The translations under genes were made by a program, and so were the position numbers. Below the pieces are notes generated by a model. The model was not told the origin of the DNA and did not search any database. It was given only the letters and a program-made list of their open reading frames with translations. Shown here in pieces: positions 35,301 through 48,000 of a DNA stretch of 64,000 bases. This stretch comes from Ophiura sarsii. Lineage: Eukaryota; Echinodermata; Ophiuroidea; Amphilepidida; Ophiuridae. Position 1 is the stretch's first letter; every line of letters starts with the position of its first letter. The stretch lies in the NCBI GenBank assembly GCA_035610835.1, contig CM069446.1, positions 50,445,625 through 50,509,624 on the forward strand, in the 5' to 3' direction.

Positions 35301-38300
35301 TCTAAGATCAGGGGTTTTAGCTCTAAATTGGTGGAAACAGCGAAATCCTGTAAAATGATACCATTTTAAGAAAAAGCTAGAGATGTTGGGCCTAATGTGG
35401 AGGAAATAACCTACAAATGCCAAATTATGAAACATTTTGGTACATTTACAGCACTTTTTTACCTTTTCTAGGATGTTAAATTTAGACTTACGATGGGGTC
35501 AATCTTGATTTCAAACAGTGCCGTGTATGGCCAAAATGCCAAATATTATTTGGTGGTGTGCACTCTTAAAGGGGCATTGAGAGATGTATCGATATACTAA
35601 ATGAGCAAATAACGTAAAGATAATCATCAACATAGCCCAAATCCAAAATATCATACAATTCCGACATCGCCTTCATGCCAAACTAAGCAAACAACGGCAC
35701 TTCCGGGTTGAGATTTGCCGCGAAAGTCTGTGAGTAAAACTTAGCATAACTTTCGAATTCAGCACCTTAGTTTCGATTGTATGATAAACGGCGAATGTTG
35801 GTAAACTGTTTCAGATGGTAGTTAGTATATGCCTAAGTATTACTTTGATGCAAAAAAACTGATTTCCAGGATAATTGAGGGCGCACTCCCATACGTATCT
35901 CTCAATGCTCCTTTAAAGGGCAAGTAACCTTCATTTTTGCCTTTATATACTCACCAGCGTCTCTGACACTTGTGCTTAGTTCCTGTATTGATTGCTCTAA
36001 TCTCTCTTGTCTCTCTTTCTCCTGCTGGTGACTTACTAATAATGGCTTCAAAAATCGCTGCAAAGTAATAGCAACGCATTGAAATAAGGTATAAAAAATA
36101 TTAGTTTGGTGTTACAACAAAGAAAATGTTATTTGATATTTAAGAAATATCAGTCCAAATGATTTATCATGCCAATTTGATGTTTACACATATAAAGAGT
36201 CATACTTGTACAGCCAGAAATCATGTCAATTACTCTATTGATTCCAAACTGTTATAGCAATTCTGGTAAGCGTACGTTTCATGTCAGAGCTTCTTCTCTT
36301 TGGAACAGTGTTTCACCAAAAAATATGTATGGAGCTATTAAGAAATATGTCATGTATTATCACTTGGCACTAAATTATTATTTATAATTATATGATCAAT
36401 GTATTACATGAATCGATATCATTTTAACAATCTGTATAATGTATGCATAAAATGAGGGTCTATTTGGAAAGCATGTGCTGCTGTTTTATCCTCAATAAAT
36501 AAAGCATAAATAAATATTAAATAGATCAGTGTTTATTTTCCTCTCTTGTTTCTCTCTTATTTCAAAGTATACAACAACGTTCATAACACACATTGCTTTA
36601 AAATAATAAAAAATCTTATATCACCCCTACCAACTTTCAGGTGACATGTATTTTAACTATTAAGCCCCCTTAACACCATTGCCACACTTCTAATCATTTC
36701 TTATTGTAGGAGATAATATGGCCTTCAATGTATATGTTTTACATCTTTACCTCAAACAGCTTGTAGAACCCATATGACACACCACTAACAACAACAGCCA
36801 TGGCCGTGTAGTCGCGCAACGTCTCATATCTCGACTTTACTATGGGTGGCTGCATAGGCACTGTTGGACATATTATAGACACACAAAACATAAATATTCC
36901 TCAATTGAGACATGTACTGAATCTGGCAAATCCAAGCAAGGATTAACCCCCTGGGGTCTACCTGTCTATCTTACAGTAGTTCTGATTGGTTTATTACAAG
37001 ATGTACTCATATGAATAGCCAATTCAAATGCAGCTTGTAAAATGTTTCACTACCATCTTTATCAGGGATACAATTATTCTAACAATGTTTCTCATTGGTG
37101 CAATAAATGATGTATCCATCTTTTTAACCAATCGGCCGGTAGTCCTCAGGGGGTTAAACCATTTATCTAGTGGGAAAGTACTCAAACAGAGCTTACAGAA
37201 ATGTATGACTTGGGTTTGCATGATGTTTTAACAGCACTATTTTTGTAAGGGCCTGTCAGCAGACCCTCGCGGCCTCACTCCTCAGAAACAATGTGCATCT
37301 ATCAACATGAATTTGTTCTCTGAATTATGTATTCGATAAGCCTTCATTGAGTGGTAATAGTATACAAGTATGCATTTTGCATCCGAGTCTGCATGCAGGT
37401 TATATGATACCATTAAAATGACGTACGATTTGATATGGTACGATAGCACTCGAAATACGAAGTGGGATGTGTATCAAATGTGTACAATAATGTTTAATGA
37501 TGATTACCTTACAAGAACCTAGCTATTTGTGGGTACTAATGGTCACCTGGCAGATTTACTGTTGTTGTTGTTGAGACACCACTTGAAATGGGAGAGGGTT
37601 GTAACTATATAGTCACTGTCATAATGCTATGGGCGAAATTCAAGCTATTTTTTCAATGAGAGCATGATTTGTTGTTGTTCTCGGGACTGTGTCCCAGTGC
37701 ATGATATGCACAAATAACTATGTATGCATGCCCGTTGTGTTTCATGTTTAAAGCTTTCAGTACCTACTTCCGAGTTTAAGGGGGGACTCAAGAAATTTAT
37801 TTCAACATTTTGTGAGTGCTGTAATTATTGAACTATGACTCAAATGTATATATAAGTATACATTTTTGGAAAGGAAATGGAATAGAGAATCCAAATTTGG
37901 CATCAATTTTGACAAAAAATGTTAAAATTTGACTAACAAAAAAATTCCTTTTTTTTAAACTTTTTTGTCAAAATTTCAAAAAAATATTAGATTAGATTAA
38001 AAATGAGAAATTTGTCCATAATTTTGTGTCTTTTTATCATAATCAAGTGATTTTGGCATTTTTTACTCAAAATTATTTTGTTTAGCTTCATTTTGTTATG
38101 TGATCCTTCATACATCTTTACTAAGTCCCTGTGCAAAGTTACACATTTTTCCTACTATTTATCACCTGTCCACAGACCACCATTGTAGAGAGCCTCAGAT
38201 GGACCGCCATTGATTGATTCTCAGATTGCCTCAGATTGTGTTATTCCCAAAACAGCAATAAATATTTTAAAGTTTTGACAGAAAGGGGTCAAAGGTCATT

Positions 38301-41300
38301 ACAAACAAGCTTGGTGACAATGAACTTATGGGTAATATGGGGTGTACACAGATTGACCTCTAATGACCCCTACATGACCTTTGACCCTTTCTGTCAACAC
38401 TTTAAACTATTTATTGCTGTTTTGGGAATAACACAATCTGAGGCAATCTGAGAATCAATCAATGGCGGTCCATCTGAGGCTCTCTACAATGGTGGTCTGT
38501 GGACAGGTGATAAATAGTAGGAACAATGTGTAACTTTGCACAGGGACTTAGTAAAGATGTATGAAGGATCACATAACAAAATGAAGTTTCTGGCTCCTTC
38601 ACTTCTGGGTGTTTTCTAAAACTTTATGATACCCCCTCGTATGTATGATCTTATGCCCTATCTTACCCATTTGCTGGTTGTGTGGTCCTCCTCCATAGGG
38701 CTGATTTTGATATGGTGGGACAGCACCAGCTGTAGGAGGGGACTGTGTAGCGGATGCTGATGGAATGTCTACTTTGGTGCCTGATCTGTTAACAGCAATC
38801 TCTATTTCCTCTGCAGTGAGACCTGGTTACAAGAAGAAAAAAAACGTATATAATTATTAATATGACTGGATCTGTTTACAATCAAAAAGACAAATGCCTA
38901 CCAAAATTAGTTTAAATTAATCTTTGGTTCTTATTGTCCATCATTCGACGTAGTCAACTAAATATGGTACTTTAAAAGGTGAAACACATACAAATATACA
39001 TATTATAAGCTTTAATATAACATAACAATGAGCATTTATATAGCGCTATTACACATTATCGATGGTACCACAGCGCTTAACAAATAAAAACATACATTAA
39101 AAAACACTCGCACTGTGATGGTGGAATAAGTGAGTTTTTAACATCTTCTTAAATTGAGTCAGTGATAAGGCCTGCCTGATGTCACACGCTAAATTGTTCT
39201 ACAAAAATGAGCCGGAAGCATAAAATCCTTTTTTGGCGGTAGTGAGACAAATTTTAGGTTTAGTGAGAATCCGAGTGTCAGAGGCAGAACGAAGACCATT
39301 TCTTTTGGGCACATATGTTATGGTAAAGTCCTTAAGATAAGAAGGCGTGCCATCATTGAAACATAAACAATATTAAACATTTTGAACTTTTACTCATTTT
39401 AAACATTTAAGGGGGGTGTGGACTCTCAGGTGCAGCCTCCATAAAACTGCCGTAACTTCTTCAATATTCATTTAATCTTTAAGTATAAGTAACAGTTTTT
39501 TGCAGAAAAGGGTTCAATGAATCCAAACATGATAATGAAATTGACCATTTGGGAGAAAATTATAAAAAACATGTTTTTTGACCCATTTTAGGTTCTGCAA
39601 AGATAACTCAAAATAAATGTTGTCGAATGTTGTCATACTAGTTTTATGATACCTAATCCTGATAACATTCCCCAGGGTACTTTTTGTTTGTTTTTGAATA
39701 TCTTATTTTATTTTTTTTAGTTATAGACCAAAAAATAAATAAGATACTAAAAAAAGGACCCTGGGGAAGTTAATCAGGATTATAATAAAACTAGTATGAC
39801 AAAATGTGAAAAATATGTTTTGAGTTATCTTTGCAGAACCTAAAATGGGTCAAAAAACGTGTTTTTTATAATTTTTCTGAAATAGTCAATTCCATTATCA
39901 TGATTGAATTCATTGAACCCTTTCCTGCAAAAAAACTGTATACTTTTATGAAGATTAAATGAATATTGAAGAAGTTACAGCAGTTTTACAGAGGCTATGC
40001 TGAAGGTCCACACCCCACTTAAACATGCGCATTAGTAAGAAGCTTGAAATATTTTTTGTCTGTGTTTGAAATTCTGTTAAAGTGGTAATTTTCGCGAGAT
40101 TAATTAGTCGCGCTTCGCCAATTTTGAACTATTTTGCTTGTTTTTAAATTCCTGAATTACGTATAGACTTATATGACACGAAGAATGTATATTTGTGCAT
40201 TTAATGTAACACAGACGGATTCATCGAAATTCATACTTTGTCCACAGAGCTGGAAATTCAGATTTTTTCAACCAGCCAGTAGGGCAGGTAACTTTTACTA
40301 TAGCCAGTTAGTCGGGTAATTTTACATCTTTGCCCACCCCACGCAAAAGTTACCCGCTATGGGCGAGCGGGTGGGTACTATTTCCAGGCCTGTTTGTTCA
40401 GTTCTGCAATGTGTTATACCTTTCTTTTGCAGAAATGCTTTCTTCTGTGCCAACAGACTCGTTCTAACTTGAGGATTTTGCAGAAATTTGATCGCTGTCT
40501 CAATCTGTATGGGATAGTAAGAATGAGTTAGAAAAGGTTATTTGTGATCTGGAAAATATTGTGATCCAATGTTGATCACAGATTAAGGCCAAACAATTGA
40601 CCTGAGAAGACCCATAAATAAATGTTCATATCATTTCAGAAACGGTCATAAAAATACTATTTCAGAAATGGTCATCAAAATACCATTTCAAAAATGGTAT
40701 TTTTATGACCATTTCAGAAATGGTCATGCAAATACCATTTCAGAAATGGTCATGAAAATACCATTTCAGAAATGGTCATGAAAATACCATTTCAGAAATG
40801 GTCACGAAAATACCTTCAGAAATGGTCATGGAAAACATTTGGTCAATACCATTTCAGAAATACATACTATGTAGTCAAAAATGGTCAAGAATAATAATAA
40901 TACCGTGTTTTACGGGCAAACGGACCTGTTAGTTAAGTTCGGTCAGGCATGTATGGGGGGGGGGGGGGGGCGGTCAAAAAGTTTGGGAATTTTTGGTTAA
41001 TTTTCAAAAAATATAGAAATTTTCAACAACAAAAATAAAAAAATGTTCAATAAAATCTTCTTTAAGTGGCCTTATAATAGATAAATTCTTACCATTTTTT
41101 CTCTTGGAGGTGGAGAAGTGCTTGCTACATCTGAGTTTGGCAACTGATCTCCATCAGCAGCAGTCTGGAATAATAACAAGGGAAATGAAGGTACAGATGA
41201 TTGTCATCTAATGTCAGTTTCACTATCCAATAATTGAATTTGATATTGTATTGATTTAAATGCATTAAATGAGACTAAGTATAAAACTTAATTTAAAGGG

Positions 41301-44300
41301 GCACTGAGAGTGAGATACGTATGTATCATGTAGGAGTGCGCCCTCAATTTTCCTGGTTATCATTTTATTGGCACCTACGTAATTCTATTAGTTATCCCCT
41401 GTGTGTTCATGCAATACGAAAAGATATTACGGTAATGGTTTGTGTTCGTATCACATATGAGGGCAAATGTGATACGAACCCAAACCATTAACATTTTTCG
41501 TATTGCATAAGAACAAACAAGGGATAACAAATTTATCATTCAATTCATCCGAAGGCCTAGACATGAAGTGATGAAATTGAAATACTTATAGTTTAACTTA
41601 ATAACACGGAAAACAGGAAAAAACATCTTTGAAATTTACATTTACAAAGTAAAATAAGGCCAAGTAAAACAAAAAAACAGTTGATCGTCCGGACTTTTCA
41701 AAAAAAGGATGAGTGAGGGGCTTTTTATTTAATATTTATATATTTTTTTCCGAGATGGCCGCCGGCTTTTTGAAGTAAAGATTTTACAGTCTGAGCCTCT
41801 TAAAGGTAGATGACCCGATCATATTTTCGTAACACAGAATTATTTCAAACATACGGAGATTTTCATATCATATGAAAGCTCGTATTTTTCTCATCATCAT
41901 ACTGAAATTTGACGGCCTAAATCGGTATAATTACGGAGAAATCGATGAAATAACGTCGAATTACCGCGAATGGTGGTAACCACCGATATAGTTTGTGTAC
42001 TACTCAATGGGTACAGTTCACAGCATCTTGTGCGTCTAAAATAAGAACCATTAGAGCTATGCAACTCAAACTTTGTGTGAAGAAGGGTTTAACGTTCCGA
42101 GCGGTATGAACACGTAATACATACAATAAGTATATAATCATGCACTGGTAATACCTTAGTATTCTATCTTTATTTATCTCCAGTCATATCGATGGCTTTT
42201 CAAATCTTTCTCTTGGGTTAGAGAGCCCTGAAGGTGGTCTCTCTAACTCGATGTTCTCATGATGATTTCATAACGATAAGTGAATGTGAGAAGTAAACTC
42301 CTCACCTGTACAAAATGGCCTAAGTATACCTTTTAACATTAGGGCTAATGCCTATCCAATAGAAAACTGATGGACCTGCAATAATTATTGGAACAGGTCC
42401 AATGCAACTTTTATCGTATCAGAGCATTGACCCTGGAAGGTTCAATGATCCTAGTAAGGGATTACAATTGACATCATCCAGATAGAGGGTATTATTAAGA
42501 GAACAATTGAAGAGAACATCTTAGCTCTAAACTAATATTCATTAATCAAACATGTTGTTTCCTGAAACCACATCATTAAGATGTTACTGAGAAACAAGGA
42601 TTATCTTTACTGTTCATTGGTACAGTACATGATTGTGGTTTGTAATAAAGTTCCTCTTTCATCTATACACTGACCCTAGGGTCAATGATCTATATGTCAC
42701 ACTTTGGAACACGACTTTTTTAAGGATGACCTTTCATGTAGAATAGAAAACTTCAAGTTGAAAATCGGAACATCTACCTTTAACATTGTATGCATTTATT
42801 TAATGTACAGATACAGTTTTACTAAAGTTTTACTGTAGAGCAATTTAAACATTTAATAGTTTTACATGCGGCAATTTTTACTATAAAAAATAAAATAAAT
42901 CAAAAAATCAAAAATCAATGCGGCACGAAAAAAGGAAGCGGGCGGGGACGATTAACTGTTGTTTTGTTTTACTTGGCCTTACTCTCGCGGTAATACTGAC
43001 TGCACGCTTACAATTGCACAGCAGCACGGGCGATACGTGGAGCTTGCGTTAAAGGACTGTGCACTATACGCACTATGAGAGATAATGAGACACGAAATGT
43101 GTATCATATAGTTGGACTTAATAGGTAGATGGTCTGATTGCTGGCTCGATTTTCAACTTGATGTTTTCTTTTTTACATGGAAGATCATCCTTAAAATGGT
43201 CACATTCCAAAGTTTGAGTTGCATAACTCCATTGGTTCTTATTTGAGAACCACAAGGTCACAAAATATTTGCCCATTGTGTAGTACTCAAACTGGCTGGT
43301 GGTTAACCACTTTTTGCAGTAATTCACCACATTTTAGCCTAAATTTTTTAAATGGAACATGTCTGGCCCCTGAGCTTTGACAGACATAATGAGAAAAATA
43401 TGGGGATTCTTATGATATCAAAATATCTTGATGTGAAAAAAAATTAGCCCCCAAAAAGTGATCGGAACATACACCTTTAAAAAGGGTGATACAAATATTG
43501 TTATTAATGCCCCATAGCTTAAAGGTAGATGACCCGATCACATTTTCGTAACACAGAATTATTTCAAACATACGGAGATTTTCATATCATATGAAAGCTA
43601 GTATTTTTCTCATCATCATACTGAAATTTGACGGCTTAAATCGGTATAATTACGGAGAAATCGATGAAATAACGTTGAATTACCGCAAATGGTGGTAACC
43701 ACCGATATAGTTTGTGTACTACATGTACTCAATGGGTACAGTTCACAGCATCTTGTGCGTCTAAAATAAGAACCATTAGGCCATGGTAATGAAAGTCTTA
43801 GATTTGTGTCCGGGCATTTTTCAAATCACATGCGGCCGTTTTTCATTACTCATTATTCATTATCCTATCCAAGCACGATTTCCCGGATTTCCCGCAGGGA
43901 AGGGCGCCATCTATTGTCGAAAATGTGTTGAAATCCAAGATGGCGGCTTGATCGCGATCGCCAGCGTTGAACGAAGTGACTGAAAACATCATTCTTTCGC
44001 TGACTGACGACTCACAAAGCAGGAAACGTTGGGATTTTTGTGTTTTTACGCGAATAATGAAAATTTTCTTAAATAATGAGTTTTTCATGCGGGAGGTTTT
44101 GGACCATGCGGGCGGTGGACGCAAATCTAAGACTTTCATTACCATGGCCTTAGAGCTATGCAACTCAAACTTTGGAACACGACTTTTTTAAGGATGACCT
44201 TTCATGTAGAATAGAAAAATTCAATTTGAAAATCGAAAATGTGATCGGGTCATCTACCTTTAACATAACATTAACAAGCTGTTGCGTACCGCATGAATGC

Positions 44301-44630
44301 ACTCTGATCTGACTCTGACTCCGACTCCGAGGCTCTCTGCTCTGGTCATACTTTTATATTTTTAGACATGGGATGGGGCTGTGTCCCATCATTGGGGCTC
44401 GTTCCAAGCATTCGAGATTTATAACTCATGAGCTTATAATATTATATTATAATAATATTATTTATTAACATTTAATAAAAATAAGCTTTCATCACTCCAT
44501 CACTATCACTCACTCAGTCTCAGATCATCATCAGTCATGTCAGTCAGTCAGTCAGTCATATTTTGTTGCCTAAAAATGTACAACTTACATTTTCTGCTTC
44601 ATTGCGTACTGCATCGCCTTCTTCAGACAT
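32353..44630 (-). CDS. PEX14: Peroxisomal membrane protein PEX14 (eight exons)
   Basis: Coding exons in transcript order: 44628 end to 44589 (44589-44630), 41093-41164, 40420-40504, 38667-38822, 36751-36860, 35955-36057, 34176-34356 and 32353-32740. All have GT-AG borders and matching phases; the product is 378 aa (human 377). PEX14 is the membrane docking factor that receives the PEX5-cargo receptor during peroxisomal matrix import. The N-terminal domain at about 39-85 (IETAIKFLQNPQVRTSLLAQ, KKAFLQKKGLTAEEI) carries the three-helix fold known to bind PEX5 WxxxF/Y motifs and PEX19. A Pro-rich linker follows. A hydrophobic segment at about 136-153 (AMAVVVSGVSYGF) spans the membrane, and a coiled coil covers about 156-250. 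The acidic, Ser/Asn-rich C terminus contains IPEWQ, a short motif similar to one in vertebrate PEX14. Start chosen as the ATG giving MSEEGDAVRN. Confidence 0.95.
32741..34175 (-). other. PEX14 intron 7
   Basis: AT-rich, with no clear element or coding exon apart from short chance frames. Confidence 0.6.
34399..34674. mobile_element. 276-bp inverted-repeat MITE in PEX14 intron 6, family FB7
   Basis: TATCGTCGCTATTCTTTCAA and its complement at the ends, followed by AAACCTTGTATGT / ACATACAAGGTTT. The inner ACATGTATAAAGCAATTCTT also occurs, diverged, at about 57860, where a second copy was hit by another element. Confidence 0.85.
35566..35916. mobile_element. 351-bp inverted-repeat MITE in PEX14 intron 6, family FB8
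   Basis: TTAAAGGGGCATTGAGAG to CTCTCAATGCTCCTTTAA. Similar ends occur at 41296 (TTAAAGGGGCACTGAGAG) and at about 47310-47333 and 26390, so the family is dispersed. Confidence 0.8.
36225..36524 (+). mobile_element. LINE 3' fragment in PEX14 intron 5
   Basis: One plus-strand frame reads GKRTFHVRASSLWNSVS, the C-terminal signature (R-F-V-A-LWN-L) of CR1/L2/Jockey-type reverse transcriptases, then ends near an A-rich AATAAATAAAGCATAAATAA tail. Confidence 0.65.
37779..37910 (+). repeat. Copy of the dispersed repeat seen at 200-340
   Basis: GTGAGTGCTGTAATTATTGA and TACATTTTTGGAAAGGAAAT are shared with the window start. Lies in PEX14 intron 4. Confidence 0.65.
38086..38586. mobile_element. 501-bp near-perfect palindrome in PEX14 intron 4, family FB9
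   Basis: CTTCATTTTGTTATGTGATC at the left and its complement at the right end. Arms of about 230 bp are almost identical (for example CATTGTAGAGAGCCTCAGAT, TTGGGAATAACACAATCTGA) around a centre near 38335. No coding. Confidence 0.92.
39015..39365 (-). mobile_element. L2/CR1-type LINE 3' end in PEX14 intron 3
   Basis: Minus-strand frame gives GLRSASDTRILTKPK, then GFYASGSFL and SLTQFKKMLKTHLF, the usual C-terminal end of L2/CR1 reverse transcriptases, with an internal stop. The tail GCGCTATATAAATG is typical of this group in invertebrate deuterostomes. Confidence 0.78.
39408..40022. mobile_element. 615-bp palindrome in PEX14 intron 3, family FB10
   Basis: TTAAGGGGGGTGTGGA pairs with TCCACACCCCACTTAA. 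Inner blocks such as GACCCATTTTAGGTTCTGCA and CTGCAACC-type complements run to a centre near 39720. Arms about 300 bp. Confidence 0.88.
40617..40880. repeat. 26-bp tandem repeat made of a short palindrome (PEX14 intron 2/exon 3 flank)
   Basis: About nine copies of CCATTTCAGAAATGG separated by TCATGAAAATA. The 15-bp core is itself a perfect hairpin sequence. Lies in PEX14 intron 2, starting about 115 bp upstream of exon 3 in transcript sense. Confidence 0.9.
41800..42783. mobile_element. FB11 element, copy 1, carrying a nested insertion
   Basis: Begins TTAAAGGTAGATGACCCGAT and ends CATCTACCTTTAA. Compared with copy 2 it is interrupted at AACTCAAACTTT by 42075-42705. The interior contains GGTGGTAACCACC and AAAATAAGAACCATTAGAGC, shared with the other copies. 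Confidence 0.85.
42073..42705. mobile_element. Element nested in FB11 copy 1
   Basis: Sequence absent from the other FB11 copies, starting GTGTGAAGAAGGG and ending TATGTCACAC, with CTTT on both sides. Short GTGTGA / TCACAC ends. Function unknown. Confidence 0.6.
43119..43480. mobile_element. FB11 element, copy 3, opposite orientation
   Basis: TTAATAGGTAGATGG ... ACACCTTTAA, with the shared interior read on the other strand (GAGTTGCATAACTCCATTGG, GAGAACCACAAGGTCAC). Confidence 0.75.
43519..44263. mobile_element. FB11 element, copy 2, carrying another nested palindrome
   Basis: TTAAAGGTAGATGACCCGAT to its complement ATCGGGTCATCTACCTTTAA. Interior otherwise matches copy 1 but is interrupted at 43779-44153. 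Confidence 0.87.
43779..44153. mobile_element. 375-bp inverted-repeat element nested in FB11 copy 2
   Basis: CCATGGTAATGAAAGTCTTA then GATTTG at the left, complemented by CAAATC then TAAGACTTTCATTACCATGG at the right. Interior arms match only loosely (ATTATTCATTATC-like). Absent from copy 1 at the same point. Confidence 0.82.
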
Positions 44631-45013
44631 TGCACTTGAAACTTTGAACAATCACCCACAAATCAGACTTTTAGCAGGCCTACTATTTGAGAGGAAAATA
44701 CTCTCAAACTGTGTGACAATCATGAATGCATTGACCTTTGACTTCACCTCCGCCCTCGTGTTGTTGTTTACGTTTTTAATTGGAGATAAATTCAATCAGT
44801 CGTTTTAGAGATTTGTCAGTACACATTCCTATTGACCACCTGTTGTACAAAATATATTACGACTGGATAAAATATTACGAGGTCAAAAGTCATAATATGA
44901 ACTTTACATGGGTCACCAAAATAAATAAATATAAACTTCCCGTTCCGTAGAATTTGAAGACCAAATGGTTTTGTTAACTGTGCACATTTTCGAACAGTGC
45001 AAGTCGATTTGTT
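44631..45013. promoter_or_regulatory. Putative bidirectional promoter between PEX14 and TMEM222
   Basis: The two start codons point away from each other across 383 bp. Such short head-to-head spacing of housekeeping genes commonly reflects a shared promoter. I see no obvious TATA box at a fitting distance. Part of it (44847-45013) is also present in the duplicated copy at 45480. Confidence 0.6.
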
Positions 45014-48000
45014 ATGGAATATCGACGAATGATGGAAGATCAGCATACACCAGAAGTTGAATTTTCAAGTGACGCAAAAAAAGGACAAATTCATGCACAG
45101 AACGACTCTAAAATTAACATGTACGACACAACACCGACGGCAGTAGACCCAAAACGGGTTCGGTATCCGTTTTGTATTGTGTGGACGCCTATTCCAATGC
45201 TGACGTAAGTGTTTTGTGTTTGTAAAAATGTAAGCTTACTCTATCATCTATGATACAAAACTCTGTACTGTAGGCCTAAGGCTAAAGTATAAACCAGGCC
45301 TGCGCTGATTAAGGCAATAGTGCCAATAGTTTACATCTTTGACAAGAACTTACAACAGGCACAACAGATGATGCTTGGAAGTCCTAACCTGATAATCATG
45401 CCTCAATAAATTTGTGACATTGGATCTTGGATTTTGGTGAACCTCCAAATTTTCACAAATGTTCACCTCTTTTATTGGGACAAAATATATTACGACTGGA
45501 TAAAATATTACGAGGTCAAACCTCAAACGTCAATAATATGAACTTTACATGGGTCACCAAAATAAATAAATAAAGACTTCCCGTTCCGTAGAATTTGAAG
45601 ACCAAATGGTTTTGTAACAGTGCACATTTTCGGACAGTGCAAGTCGATTTGTTATGGAATATCGACGAATGATTGAAGATCAGCATACACCAGAGTTTAA
45701 TTTTCTAGTGACGCAAATAAAGGACAGATTCATGCCCAGAACGACTCTTTGAAAGCTTCAGACCCCCAACTTTTGGACCTTTAGGCTAATGAAAGTGAAT
45801 TGTTAGTTTCCCGTCGCCCGACCGACTCACATTTTGGTCCCCGCGTGAATATTTCATTATTTGGTAAATATTTCATTATTTGTTTGTTTAGAAAAAATAA
45901 GCAAATTTTGACTATCAATTATATCGTATTTCATCAATAAATAAGTACAAATACGATGTATCATGTAAATCGAATACTCGACATACTAAGTACCAACCTA
46001 GTACAACGAATCATACTTAGTGATATTTGTCATCAGTTGGTATTATTCATCATAGGGTATTTTGCATGTTTCACTATCTGTCCCCATAGGAAAAAAAACA
46101 AAAACAAAAAAACCAACGTATGGGTTTCCTGTACTAGTACCAACCCATCCATAGGACAATTTTTTCTTCTTCATTTTTAGCGATTTCGAGGCACTTTTCG
46201 AAGCCATAATCGTATCATTTTGATTTGAACTTGTGAGTTTGTTAAGATGGGTGGTGGGTATGTGTGTGTTATGAAAAATCTTCTGAAAAGCATTAAGAGG
46301 AAAACAGTTTTAAAATAAACAAGACTTTGTATGGAAAACTGTCTGGAATTCATTTATTTATTGTAGTAAGGACATATTTATGCCCCTATTCACAATTATA
46401 CACTCTTGGTTCTATACACTACACGTATTTGGGCACATATTATTTTAAAAAATGAATGTTTCAAAAAGAATGAATAATGAATAATGAAATAGTCGCCTAC
46501 TCACTGACCCCAAAAAATGTGACGGGAAACTAACAATTCACTTTCATTAGCCTAAATCAGTGTTTTCACTCACCCTGCTATACAAAAGGTGAAATACCCT
46601 TCTTCACTTTTGATTTTTACCCTTCAACATTTTTCTCAAGAGTGTAAAATATTAAACATTTCATTGTTTTACTGCCCAAAACACTGTGCCAGCACACGTT
46701 TTGGCCATCATTTTGTTTTTCACCCTCAAGAAATTAACCCAGTGAAATTGGCTGTTTATGGTCGCTATATTTATAATATTATATGTGGAAACGAAAACAT
46801 TTTCACCTCTCCCCCCCCCCCCCCCCATTTTTTGCTTGGGGTCAAAAGAGAGACCCAGACGTTTGGGCCGACGTTTGGTACTGTACCCTACATGTACATT
46901 GTACTGGAGATGGAAGAAGAACAGGGAGAGGGGGTTAAATAAAAAAATATAAAATATCCGACAACTCCAGGAATTGAACCCGGGCCGCCAGCATGACAGG
47001 CGAGGTACATCACCAGAGGGCGCGCAAGCCAAGTGCTGTTCTGAATCTGAATTCCTTAACCCTAACTAACTCTACCCCCCACCTTTTTCAGAATTTTTTC
47101 TTCAACATGGAAAATTGACCAAAATATCCCCCCCCCCCCCCCCCCCCCCGAAATTATCAGCATCACTGACTTACCATATAACTTGCTTCAACCAAATTTC
47201 AATCTAGTGCAATTATTCAACAGTTTTCCCATCAATCATTACACTTCAGGGTTCCCACATACCTTATCTATTGAAACCATTCCTTTTTTCCAAATTTCAT
47301 TTTTCTCGGCAATCTCTCAATGCCCCTTTAATACAAACAAGAAGGCATAATCTCAAATACTCTTTTATTAAACAAAATCCGCAACAATAAACCATGGTAA
47401 ACAACAATGGATAAAGCCGGGGGATAAAAAGCAATGGAGATCACTGAAGTCTTTACATATTGACCAATCCTTGTATACATTCCTAGGTTACAGGATTTCT
47501 AGTAAGACATTGTCATGTAACTGCTTGTTGGTGTCAGATGTGGGATCGGATTTCAATCTATTGTATACATTGGTGATGATTGGTCAAGTGAAGTTGATCA
47601 AAAGGATTTAAGAATATTTATTTTTAAAGATATTATAAAAGTACCTAGAATGGAGATACTTTGACCCTCTTCTTCTCCCTTTGAAGTGCAAACTCACATG
47701 TGAGGATAAGACACACTGCATATCCCTAGGAATACATGAACTTACAAATACAGACCCTAGATGATCCCCTACTCATACTCTTTACGAAGGAGTCTGTGAC
47801 GTTTTTAACATGCTCGGGTATGTAGCTCTTCGGATACACTGGACCGCCAATGCAGCATTTGCACACGCAGGCCTGGAATAAATGCCAGTTTCTTGCCAAG
47901 AACAGAACATGTCCTGATTCAAATTGTTCAAATTCTTATTTTTTTTAATTTTCAAGTGAAAATATCCTGGGACCCAGATCAGACTGTTTTTATCCTAAAA

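Larger units (their letters stand above)
41165..44588 (-). other. PEX14 intron 1, packed with inverted-repeat elements
   Basis: GTAAGTTG donor and TATTCCAG acceptor. Holds three FB11 copies (41800, 43119, 43519), at least two elements nested in them, and a small AT-rich remainder near the 5' exon. No coding exon seen inside. Confidence 0.8.

Noticed and set aside
46661..47032. 123-aa minus-strand frame
   Set aside because: It runs through a SINE and a C/G homopolymer tract.
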